Part shown: in pieces, positions 49,719-62,875 of the stretch
Numbering within the stretch: position 1 is the stretch's first letter
Layout of the letters: each line of letters starts with the position of its first letter
NCBI GenBank assembly: GCA_020055645.1
Contig: CM034547.1
Location: forward strand, 40,031,909 to 40,095,908
Direction: 5' to 3'
DNA length: 64,000 bases
From: Tomocerus qinae
Lineage: Eukaryota > Arthropoda > Collembola > Entomobryomorpha > Tomoceridae
The notes under the pieces: model-generated
The model's database searches: none
What the model saw: the letters and a program-made list of their open reading frames with translations, nothing else
Told to the model about the DNA's origin: nothing
Made by a program: the position numbers and the translations under genes

Positions 49719-52700
49719 CATAAACCACATACAATATTTATACATACGACTGTGTATACACTACGCTTTCCGTCTCTGGCTTGTTATCTATCTCTGTAGG
49801 ACACGACAGCTCCTCGTGTACATAGGCCGCAACTAAGAGTAGCAAACTGTTCGAGTCTTTAAGATTGATATCACGAAGACATGGAACACATTTCGGATCT
49901 GAGTTCTGAATTGAACAATAACTTTCATCCACAATAATATAACACAATCTAACTTTTCGAAACACACCGAAGCACCAATTTGCTCAACTAAGTAATCAGT
50001 TGGCACTAATGGCTATTGTAGGTATTTATTCGCCTACTATGTAATTCTACATTTTTCTATCATGAAACAGAACATCTTTTATAAGTACTCATAATTAAAT
50101 ACTAGTAAGTGGGACCAGATTAGATATCAGTTGACTATGGTAAAAGCAATCTATGCCCAAGCAAGATCTCAAACAATACTAAACACAAAAGGAACATAAG
50201 ATAGATAATCTTGTTAGTCTTCATTTACATTATTCCCCGGGAATTATGACTTTGCGCAATGCAATGATAAGCCAACAAAGCATCATAAATGTGTCCGCTG
50301 GTGCTTTCCCTTGCTTTCTCCACTTGACACATGTACTATATAATATACTACTAGTAGTCCGCATTTCCCCTATCTGTACACACGTCTGTCCTATATTTTC
50401 GCAACAAATGCCCCCAGCACATATAAGGATACAAATAGAGACTATCTATTGTCAATTCGATATAAATATTACAAGCTTTCATACAAGATGATGCAAAATT
50501 AAACTACAAATATCAGTTCTTGTAACAAAACATTTTCAAAAGGCAGTTTTCTTTAATTTTAAAATTTTCTGAAGTCACTATCAGCCATGGAATGGTTATA
50601 GTACAGTATAGAGGGGCCAGTAATAACAATTAGGTATGATGAGCGATGATGATGGCTCCCTATAATTATATGTATATCCTTTGACTTTTAAAATCTTATA
50701 TAGAGTCGGGTTTTGGACGTGGAATATATGTTAACACCATTTGAGAGTTGAAAAATGTCAAATGAATGTTGGTGCAATAAGTATGTTGAATTCGTCTGTT
50801 AATAGCGTGCAATAAGAACGTCGGATTTTTGGAATTTGGATGGAAAAAATGTTTAATAGGAAGTTAAGGTTTACATGACGAAACAAATTTCTGGGATTAA
50901 CTTAATAGACATACCTATGAAATGAGATGGGAAAGTCGTGCATCATGTCCTGGAGCATAAATAAAAGTATAAATGGCCGCATTAAACATTAAGACAAGTG
51001 AGTGCCTGGATATACTAAGCAGCAGACGAGACAGACAAGGAAAAGCAACCCACAATGCTACTCTCGACTTATTCCCAGATTTAGCATATACCCAATAAAG
51101 TTGTCGACGGGAAGCACCACACCCTGTATCCTTATACCACTTCGAGGGAGTAACTTACTCACACAACACTTCCATACAACTATTTTCTGTAGCAGCTTTT
51201 TTACAAAAAAGCACCTTTACCCTATTGTGCCTTCTTCAGGAAAAAAAGAGTATGCCATCTTAATTTATTTGACTGCACAGATTTAAGGCTGCCTCGACTG
51301 GAAAATGTTTGGACTGTACCATGTGTTATCAACTGTGAATATAATGGACCATGTTTGGCTAACAAGTAGTAGAATCATTACAGTATTTCTGCAATTTTTA
51401 TCAACCCGTGTAATTGAATTGGATAATCCACATATCATAAAAAGGAAGAAAGGATTTGGTGGGGCATAATGTTGGCATATAATGTAGAAGAAAGGTTAGG
51501 TTTTTGAAATCTTTGGTTGTTAGATATTGTAAAAACGAGCTGTATGGTGTGAGACGTATAAAATATTAAGAAATACAATGTCTTACATGTCCACGATAAA
51601 TATATCAGGAACCAAGGCTTAAAAACATAGTTGGATTCTTTTGAATCGAGTCCAAAAATTGGAAGCGCGTTCTAGCTAAGTAAGCCTTAATTGAGTTGAG
51701 ACCATCATTTCAGTAATAGTTAATACACACAGTTATAATATACACCATCAATGTATGAGTAATTTAGTTTATTAGAAAAAACTAGGAGAGATTTTTACTA
51801 TTGAAAGTAACATTACTGCACACCAATTAACATAATTTATTGTCTTTTATATATGAGAAATGCCTAAATTGTGTTGAGAATGTAGCAAAACGATAAACAA
51901 AATGCTTTTTCCTGCATAAAAGTCCTTTGTTATAAAAAAGGGAATAAAGCGGCTTTTTTGTTCCCTGTTGAGAGTGATGTAAAAGTTGTGTGAGAGAGTT
52001 GAGAATACGAATGCATTACAGAGATAGATAGATCTCGTTGACGAGATAAATATGAAAAGTTTTGCGATTGTGTGTAGCGAATGTAGTGTACGCGAGTGAA
52101 CTGATTGTGGGCGAAGAAGGAGAACAGGCTCTGTGGTAATACTATGTAGTAGATATAACCCTACCGTCCAAACTCTTTATCCCCCCACAGATAAAGATGT
52201 TTTATTTTAGTTTGAGTTTTCACTTTAGTGGGTAGAATGGGGGAATGTTGGACTTGATAAAAATTCATTCCTTGACGCATTTCTCTTCCCCACCCTCACC
52301 CGACATGCATATAGTTAGTTATTGGACACACAGTCGGTCAGATTGTCAGTCAGCCCAATGACTTATCAGTCTCCCTTCCTACCAATCTTCTACTATATGC
52401 ATTATACAAACTTTCATTACTCTTCGTCGCCTTCATCTTTTATGACTGCTTCCAGTGAAATCCTAAAAATGACATTTCTTTGTCGCACTTGACTCTCTTC
52501 TTCTACTTAATACAATTCTCTTTATTCCTATGTTTGTTCTTAGTTCAGCGTATACTCAAGTAGTTTCAAATGTGTAAATAAAAATATTTAAATCCTTTTA
52601 GTGTGTAACACGCTTTGATGGACACATTTTTATATGAAATTAGTTATGACAAGTCAATTCTATTGCCGAATACTGATTTTTATGAAAATAATTTGACGGT

Positions 52701-53934
52701 TTTGATGAAATTCCACTCTACACAATATTGCACTCCTGGATCTTAATTTTGAGACTAAGTGTCAGATTTATTGGGAGAATTATTGGGAGTTACCCGTGGT
52801 CAGTAGAAATAAAAAAAAACTAGTTTGCTCATAATATGCAGACCAATTTATCTGCGGTACTAAATGAGTTGTATTGAATTTTGAATTACGTTTTCTTATG
52901 AATTGTATTCAACTAGAATTCCCTAATGGTTTTCAGGCTGTTCGACTTACTTAAGGATGGGTTTATCCTTTACAAATTTCAATCTCGAGGAGAACGGCCA
53001 AATAAAGCTTAAATTTTTGAAATCGTACTTTTCTATCGAATGTGAAGGCTTGAAATTGAAAGAAAAAACATTTTTAGCGCGCAAAACTTAAAATTGTTTG
53101 GAGTAGTAGTATTCCCTGTTTTGAGAATGGACACGGAAAAAATGGCTTCAGATTCAATAGCTGTTCCTTTTACTTTTCTGACATTTTTTTCAACTCTGTA
53201 CGCATTTCCCATGGAATGCAATTTTACGTAATAAATGAGATTTTACTACGGGGTGTGAGAGTATAGCTACCACCCACGATGCCAAAATTCAGTGGTGTGA
53301 GTATATTATAGCGATTCCCGTAGTAAAGTTTTCTTTGGCATGGCAACCACACACCTAACCCACCCTTAAGCATAGATTGTATTGTGTAAAGATGTTATCT
53401 CTGTTTATAGGAATCACTTGTGTTTCTGAAAGTACTCACTCTTTGCAGATTCATTATACTTTATACTCACATACACAAATGTACTTAGGGATATACACAT
53501 AAAATGTATATATTTTGTGTACATAGAGAATATTTTGTTTTATTCTTGGGAAGTTGGGATGTAGTTGCGTCTGAGTTCCGAGAATGGGAAACGATTCGCA
53601 AAATTTTGCTGAGTAAGTGGAGTTGAGAGATGGAGTAGTGAGTCGGGAGAGCAATCCGTGGAACTAACAAAGCGACTACAAAGAAAGCATAGAAGGAAGA
53701 GATAGAATTTTTGTATTCCTGAAGAAACCAATTTGAGCCACGTTATTCTTCGGATGTCTCACGATCAGGAATAGCACATGTATAAAATATATAAATAAGC
53801 AACTGTACAGAATACAATGTCGTAAGTATCCTATACTGCGTATTTATATTATATGTACATCATCTATAGGAATGCAATTCCAGATTCGTTTAAAGTGGTT
53901 TAGATCTCACTCATTGAAAATTGTAGTTATAGTG
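49719..53934. other. non-coding stretch
   Basis: AT-rich; no gene or mobile element recognised. Confidence 0.5.
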
Positions 53935-54180
53935 TGTATTCAAATCCGGGGCGTTTTAAAACATACTGGTATGTATAAAAACTCATACAACCAAACTGGA
54001 ACAAAGTCGAAATGCAAAGCAAACTCAAATGCATGTCAAATGGGCAAGTTAAATGAACCAGAATCTTATATCCGACAACTTTTGACTAACTGGTATGCAT
54101 TTATGCATTTGAAAATCATGAGTTGTAAAAATAGTACATTCCAGTGTGTTTTGGAGTTTCAAGACACACTCTAATACACA
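53935..54180. mobile_element. TTTTAAAAC MITE family, copy F
   Basis: Left arm TGTATTCAAATCC, GCGTTTTAAAACATACTGGT; right arm CCAGTGTGTTTTGGAG, then GACACACT. About 245 bp. The inner right arm is altered by what looks like local rearrangement. Confidence 0.65.
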
Positions 54181-55185
54181 CACATGGTGTATATGGATAC
54201 AATAATTGTATTGTTTGTTGGAGAAAGAATGAATGTGAGAAGGAGAGGGAGGAATCGAATTCCTCCAATTGTCAGTGATACGTAAACTAATTCTTGGGCG
54301 AGTAGTGCCCGGTATAAATAGTCACTTAGTGAGATGAGTAGAGAAAGGAAAGTTTGGTCGACAAACAGACAGACAGGCAGGGAGTCATTTGAAACATTTC
54401 CGAGAAGGAGTTGTCATTCCATTTCTTTCCTAACTATCCCCATCTGTACTGATTTGCCAGACATAACGACACAGATAACTTTTCCAATGAAACTTATTAC
54501 CCGGCATCTCTTCCTTCCTCACGCTCCATTGTTCTCCCACTCAAACTCTTTCTCCTGACTTATTTCCTTACACTATTAATTTATTGCTCCACATTAATAT
54601 GCTCCTCTTCAATATGTAAAAGTCCTAATCGGCTACTTACTCACTCTACTCCTTTAATTCCCCTTCTACATTTTAAGTGACCTCTAATCTCCCGTCTAAC
54701 AAATCACATACCCTCATTTATCTAAACAAACCTAACTTCCCTTAATTCCACTCTAGACTACCTACTTACTTAACCCATTAAGCTCTTTTCTCAAGCTAAA
54801 CATTTTTATAGGCATCCTCAAGCTACTCCAGTTATTACTAAAATAAGAATAATAAGACCTAACCTAACTGGATTTATTTTATATCACTCGTGTTAGTAAT
54901 GTAAGTAGAAACAAATGAGATGTGATTTTTTATTGAATTAATCTACAGAATTGTGTGCCTTTTAGAAATAAATCACGATAATTCGTTTAGGGAATGATTT
55001 TCATAGTTAACACCATGCTACATTTTAGTACAGTAAGTAAATGTTAAATATGCCGGGTGGGTATATATAACTAATACAATTTTTCAGGTACATGTTAATA
55101 TATTCAAGATGTATGGTGAAATGCTAAAAATGTATAGGTTTAGCAAGCAATTTATCCAATTAAGGGGATTCTAAATGTCACCCCT

Positions 55186-55262
55186 TGGCAAAAGTGGTCA
55201 GTACACAGCCAGACATTGTATGTACAGGGTTCGATATCCGCCGGGAGCACGTCTCATAAATG
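55186..55262 (+). repeat. tRNA-derived SINE head or decayed tRNA
   Basis: A-box TGGCAAAAGTGGTCA and B-box AGGGTTCGATATCC at tRNA-like spacing, followed by CGGGAGC. Acceptor and T-stem pairing is poor by hand, so it is not a working tRNA gene. The layout fits a pol III SINE promoter. Confidence 0.55.
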
Positions 55263-58200
55263 CTGAGCTAAACTCCTAGCTAAGAATACAATAAATGTAT
55301 TAATTATATTTTTGCCAGATCGACTATAAATCAAGATTGGATGGGTATTGGCGCTCAGGATTTTTCCAGGCAGATCTCTAACTGGGAATTTTATCATAAG
55401 GTTAACAATGTTTGAAAGTATGAACATGTATTGTAGACAAAAGAAGTTGAGATTTGGAGAAATGAATGAAGGTGAAGTTGACTCCCATCGCATCTCATCG
55501 CTTCTACAATAATGCTCTCCGATGAACACACATTTACAGAACAAATGAATCGTCTTTGCTTTCCCTCCTTTCATCTTCCCGATTCTTGCAGTCTCCAGTT
55601 ACTACGATTTATATATTGTAAAACTGGCAATCACCCTATAACTACGTATTAGGACTTTAGGACCTTATTTACAAAAACGACGGTGGCAATAAACACGGAA
55701 TGTGTAAAAAGTGCTTTCGATGCAGAAGATGATGGGTTTTTATTAGAAGAGATTGGAGTGCGGTGGGTGGGTGATAGATTGTGGTAGATGGAGATAGTGG
55801 CCATAGTCACCTTGTAGAGCAGGAGAAGGAGGGAGGTCTAAGCCTCCATTGAGTGACTTCAGTAATAGCAGATCGTTCTCTTTGTGAAACGCGACTTTGT
55901 GTGTGGAAATTGGAAATTTTGCAATCTGATGATCAAATGATGACTGGAGCGTAAGATGAAAAATTGAGCGTTGGAAACTCGAAGAATGTCGTTCCTTCGG
56001 ATGCACATCTGTGTCTCCTCCTCCTACACACATCCTACTATATCATACTTACTATACCATTTTAACAATCTCATGTAAATCTCCACATGAATAACAATAG
56101 AATAAGTCCAACGTCCTGTCGGATGAGAACTAACCGCACCACAAAAAATTCCCCCGGGGAATCGCTTCTCCTTCAACATGCTTATGTTTACGTCATACAT
56201 TTTTATATACCCTCCTCCCGTATTCACAGTCTACAAAAACAGAACTAACAAAGAAATCTTATCACAACTCCCTCAAGTAACATTTTATTTAAATATCTAC
56301 ACTTCCAATCCATGGTCTTCAATAATGATTCTTCGCAAAATACTGACCATCAATTTTTAAATGAATTTATAAATGAATTTTTGGATATAATCTGTAATCA
56401 TTACAATGTATTATTGTAACTAGTTTAGATTTGAATCTATTACAGCGTGTATTAAAAATCATTACGTATTTTAAAAAATTACCTGTGTAATGTTGATTTT
56501 CAAATGCATAGAAAATTATTAGATTTTTCAATACCTGATTTCAATGTACAGTAAATAGTAACAAAACTACGTACAAACAGTTTTACGATCTCATGTTTGG
56601 AAAAAGAATTGTCGATAATTAAGTAGACTTTGATTATAAAATGTTTGCGGGATTGAAGATATAAAAGACATCTTAATAATAATAGTGTACTCAAGAATGG
56701 ATGAGAATAGAGGAGACGGAAATGACAATGCGGAAGCAATCTCTGGATACAAAGAATTGTCTATTATTATAAGTGACATGAATCTCGCCACAATTGATCC
56801 CTCTTCAAAGGAAGGAGGAGTATGAAAAGAATAGTCGTGAGGCGAGGGTTGCTGGTGTGGTAATGTGATATAGAAGGTTTCATCACTTTTCTGATCAGTA
56901 GAAGTACTAATATTTAGTGTCACGTGCCAGGAGCAGCCGGCTGGAAAAAATAGGAGGCCAAAAGCATATTTATAAGGTTGATGTCTGTAGAAGTAGGGTA
57001 ATGACTAATGATTCACAAGAAATCGAGATTTTGCCGACTCTTGGCATTTGGCAGGAAATTAAGAGATCGTATCCTGCCTTAGCGATCTAGAAGGGTGCTT
57101 AAATTTTATCTATTTTTCTTCCTACTTTATAACATTGTAATATCACGGATGTAAGTAAAAATCTGACCTTTTGATTAACGAGACAGGACGTGGAGAAAAG
57201 AAAAGGATTTATCCTTGGAAATTTTGTTTGACAACATGGATTGGGATATTGATAGGAGATGTCACATGGAATTCCGAGATTCCGTAAAAATATAATTATA
57301 TAGAATGTTGCGGAGGTGGTTGGGAATGACAAATCATTACGGACGGAGTGCGATGAAGGATAATGTGTTAATGATGATGATGATTGAGCAAGGGAGAGGA
57401 ATGAGTGTGAGTGGCCATTTTCGCACAATTTTTTCGCCCGCAGTGCCACTTTGTTCCGTTTCATAAATCACAGGGAAACATCTGGGCTTGAAATGGTCAA
57501 AAATAAATGGAAAGACTAAAGGCAGGAGTTTCCCTTTTTTGATTGCATCCTGCAAAAATCTTTTTAAAGTAACAAACTCGCTGCTATACTCAAAATTGAT
57601 ATTTACTTTAGCTTCTCTGCCACAAACAAACAAATTGCCTTGATTTGACAACTGCCTCTACTCTTATATCTCCATCTGGATACTTATCAACCTTCTTTTG
57701 GCTATCTTTTCTCATAATACTCACAACATACTATACACACTATATAATATTTATTTTAGACCAATACCCTAATATACCCTTCTACTTATAAATTTTTTTA
57801 TTATTATATGATATAGTTAATAATTCTAATAATAATAATGTATATTTTTTATAAGACAAAATGCTTTTGAGGAGTAAATCAAATTTCGGTTATTTATGAA
57901 AAGTATTTAAGGAATTGTGACGGGGCCAAGCAGAGTCATTGCGTTGGGTAGGATAGAATTTTATTTTGTATGTATCTAGTGCTGATAGAGAAAATAGTCA
58001 GGACAAATGCATTTAGCTTTACATTACATCCAATCATGCAATATAATAATATTATAGAAGTCGCTGGGTGGATGGAATTGTAGCTACAAGGTTTTCCTCC
58101 GTAATCCTACTTGAAGAAAGACTCTGCTTGATCTTGACTGAAACTCGGCTGGAAAAAACTGAACCATCTTGAGTCCCTCTCAAAGAAAATCCAATTCCAG

Positions 58201-61200
58201 GACAGCAATCTTTATACCTCCAAATACAACTATCTGATAAATTAAACTCTTCAACTATTCCGTTTTCCCTCAGAAAGGCTCCGAGAGAGATCTCTCTCAG
58301 ATTACGACACCACCACACCCACTTAACAATCTCCCCTCCTCCCTACTACATATCAGTCTATACACTTATTTATATCCACACTATAAGTATAACAATAAGG
58401 ACATACACTCCATATGTACTACTAAGATAAGGGGAACGTGCATTGGCAGATCAATTCCTCCCTTCACCATCTTTCTCCCTCCATACACTTTATCTTCCAC
58501 AAATACCCTCGTTCTTCAATACCTTATTACCCTGCCAAATTAATTTCCTCGGTTTATTTAACTTCCTATTTAAAAGCATAACACCGCCATACACTGTTAT
58601 ACTATACAGTAGCCTTCCATCTTAATATTAGGGGAACTCAGGCAGTTAGCCGCAGAATCGCAAACCACACAATTGTCGTGCAATTGCAGGTCTGTGAGGA
58701 ACTACAGAGGCGGTTAATTTTTCAATCCTCAGCACCGCTTTTCATTGGTCAAGCCATCTGCAATCAGATTTTAGATACCTCAAAAGGCATGTTGATAATA
58801 GGGGAAACACTTTCATTTCTACTTTCCCCATGTAAGTCTAAACGCCACATCAAAATTTTCCATGCAAAATTAACATAGATGTAGATAGAATAATATCATT
58901 AGCACAATTCAAGCGACTTATATATTAAAGCTACGTACGAATTTGGCTGATAAACCAGAAATGCTACGTTTAGCTAGCCAGCCAGGTCTGTGGGACTGAT
59001 TTGTCTAGTTGCCGCTCACATATGTGTGTAGGTGTCAAGTTTCATTTAATTCCTTGAAAGAGAAAGTTGACTTATCTTGCGGAAGAAAGTCAGTGATGAC
59101 AAAAGTGAAGCTCGGATTTAATTCGGCGATGGAAGAAGTCTTGAATCGATACTAATCGTTGCGGTGTGAAGGGGTGGAGAAGTATTTGTATGATATGCAT
59201 ACTAGTTAACATTCAACGACCCGCAAATGAACTCTATTGACCTCCTCTCACTTCAACTTTTCATAATGACATTCTTTTTCTATCTTCTGTATATTGTTAC
59301 GTTAGACAAGTGAAAGTCGATCTATAGTATCTAACTACTAACCTCATTTGTATAAAACACTTTTCAAAGTATTCGTAGATACAATTTCCTTAGTTTATTA
59401 ATGCAAGTAATAATTTTATTAATCTAGGACAATAGGTAGGACAAACTTTAAAGTATGATTTTCCTTCTTAATTTTCTCAAACTAGGAATGTAAAATTAAA
59501 ATTAACCTTTCAGTAAAAGGTTCGCTTCGGTTACTTGGTGTTATGATCGATTGGATAGATATAAGGCGTATCTTATATTATACGGGAGAAATTGCGAAAT
59601 GAAGAAACAGTTGCCTACTCATATGCAAGTAGCTTGTCATTTAATTTTTGCTGCACCGAAAGTTTTCTGTTTGGCACAGTAGATTTAAATGAGGTAGTTA
59701 TGCTAATGTCAAACTGAACTTTTATCTCTTGGAATAATGAGTTGAGAAACTTTGGATTTTTACGAGTCCCTTGTACGTGTGGTTTATCTACAAGATGTTG
59801 CAGTCTTGTGTATTATCATAAGTAAGACGAATCAGGTAGATGTCCAGGGAAGTCTTCTTGCAGTTGCACTTAGAAATGAAAAGGAAATATTCCTGACAAA
59901 ATTGTGTGCAAGTTGATGTCATTACAAGGAGTCCTTAAAGGGTTAAATCCCACTTCAAGAAAACCATCTCTGAAATGTTTGCTGCCCACACCCGTTTACC
60001 TTTCAGCGCCAACTACTTGCAGACACAACAGTGAGTAATCTAAAGTATTTCATTCTAGGCACCCAGCATTCTGTGAAACAATTTTGGAGGGCCAACCTCC
60101 ATAAGCATTGTGTTGTAGTAAAAGTTAATTATGGCTCAAAGGCTATTGTCTTGCACCCAAAAGTCGCATATGATGTTCCCGATGCCCGACGTCTAAAACC
60201 GGAGTCCAATCTTTAATGGTTGACCCCAGCTGCCACGAAACTTTAATAAGCCTAGTGCAAAAGTCAAATTGGTAGGGACGTCAACTAAATAACTTGTAAT
60301 TTGAAGATACCTAGTATTTGACTAATATTCATTGATGCCACTTAAGGCTACCAAACCGTAAATCGGGACACATGCATGGCCAGTATGCTCGGTGCAACGA
60401 AAATTGATAATTTGCCATTCATTTTCAGTATATTTTATGCTAAATGTAGTACCTATAGGTATGATGAATACATTCGCATATAATCTTTGTATACGCTCCT
60501 GCGCATTTCGGGCACAATGTCAAAATTCCAAACATGTCTATCTCCCAGTTAAAAGTCAGCAAGCTTTTTATACAGTAGGATTGGCTTGCCTCTGTCGTGA
60601 TGAACAAGGGAAGAGCTAATTTAACAGAATTTACAGATTCAAAGTTTCTCTGTCGGTTTAGATTAATCTTGACATGGCACGACAAGACAAAACAGGATTC
60701 ACAAGTGGGATCCTGAACTCCGTGCCACGACTACCCTTGACATGCAAATTGGCCATTAGCTAAATACAAATCACCTGCACAAGTTTCCTAGACCAACCGT
60801 GCAGAACAATAGCATTTATATTATACTTCATAAATATATCTCATGCTAGGTATTATAAGTAGAAGGACAATATACAATAGTGGAGTAGATATGCACTACT
60901 TTATTAGATATAGCGCAATATTATGGTTTGCTGATTTCATTAACTTGGTTTACTATTAATGAAATAATTATCACACAATGTTGACACTTAGAAGGATGAC
61001 GCTTCAATCGAAATATACCGACAGGTAGCTAAAGCTAGAATTCTATGAAGCTCTACCCGGAGCAATAAGTATCAGGCACTTTATCTGTGCGTGCACTAAA
61101 TAATTTGAGAAGAGTAAGCGCAGCACTTTTGTACAGGAGAAAGTCAAATTGTCAACAAATGTCACAGAAAGAGACAATTACGTCGGAGAATCAAACCAAA

Positions 61201-62848
61201 GCTTTATTGCCAGTTTTCCAGGTTGCATCAGTACAAGTAAAGGACATAAGGACTGTTTTCCAGCCGCGGATAATGAGACTATTTGGTTTCACCTTGGAAT
61301 TAGTTCTCTCTATGTATTTAAAAATCTCCCAGGCAGATCAAACATTTCTGTAGACTGTAAACCGTTACTTAGTATTTAATAGCAAAAGTACAATGTTAAA
61401 ATGAAGATGATCATAAAGTGGGAAGTTAATGAATAATGGGAATAATAGTTATAAAATGAATTAGTCATCGCCAGTTCGTATAGGAAATGCTATTGGAAGG
61501 GAATTCAGGATGCATGGAACTGTTTTTGAAGAAAGTGTGTGTTAATTCAGCTGACTCTTTCCATCTTCGTAACAGAGTTCTAGTAGAAATTGGATTTGGG
61601 GCAGATAGTCAGGGCGGAATTGTAGAAAGGCTAAGACGAGTGTAGAGTGGAGCATAATAGCAACTTTGATTTTGATGGATGCTCTCATATCACATTGTAC
61701 GTATAGGCAGATGATTAATAGTTTAGAAATAATTAAATGTCAGTAGTGCTTCCAAGCGACCTCACTCACTCCAACCCAACTCCAAGAAAGCATATCATAC
61801 TCTTTTAATACTACTCTTTATACTCATAATCATAAATACTATTGTTCCGAAGTCTATATGTTGCAGATTTTGAACAATTTAACGATTTTACGCACTTTCT
61901 CCGCATTTCTCCTACAGATCTTTGCTAATCAATTAACAGCCAAAGTCTGATTTCCTCGCCATTTCATTTTCAATTTTTTCTGCAGCTCTAAGGATATGGT
62001 CAAAAGTGAAATTCAATATGATTTGACTACTGACGCTTTACGAGACATTAAAGGTCAAAGGTAAACATGTTATTCACTTAAAATAGCATTTTATTTAGTA
62101 GCTCATTTCAGTCCAATTCAGATTAATTCTTTCCGAGGTCTTGCAGGGTCGGTTTTAGTTATTAGCTCATGTCTCAGTACAATTGCAGTTATTTTCATCG
62201 CTTCCAAAAGTTGACCTGTGAAACCCGGGATTTTGGAAATACGTGAAATTATAATATAATAGTAGTAGTATTATACTCTACCGAGTCTAGCTTACTGGTT
62301 ATAGTACCCATATAATATAATACCACAAAACTAAAAAATTGGGGTTTGAAAAGTCTGACTAAATTGTAAGTAAAATAAAGCCCTACGTCTCGAATGTACC
62401 AGAAAAAGTCTTCTATATTCTCAGACAACCTTCATAGTTTAGTGTACCTACCTAGTAGTAAATTCACAACTTTGATAATTTAAAGAAACAATAGAAGCCC
62501 CATTTACTGCAGATATTAGAATACTGAAAGATATTCACTTAATTTACTCGAGGATGTAGCTAGTGGAATAATTTAGTGTAAAGATTCACGATTGACTGTA
62601 ATTTATAATTGTAATAACCTGATTCAGTAGCGACCTCGGTGAGGCTGTAATAAATACATAAACGACTGTGGCTGTTTGCTGTGGCTGACGTGAGTTGGTG
62701 CAAATCTATTTAATCATTTTGGAGATTGCAATTCTGGCTTATCAATAAACATCCGTTTGACAATGGCTCATTGTTATCCAAAAATAGCTGGTGTTGGTTG
62801 TAAATGTGTGGTGGATGTATAAGGGTCAGTGTTGAAAGGCAAGAAGTA

Positions 62849-62875
62849 GGGAGGGAGGGAGGGAGGGAGGGTGGG
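62849..62875 (+). repeat. (GGGA)n tract, G-quadruplex type
   Basis: Six successive GGG runs with single A or T spacers, ending GGGTGGG. Confidence 0.85.
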
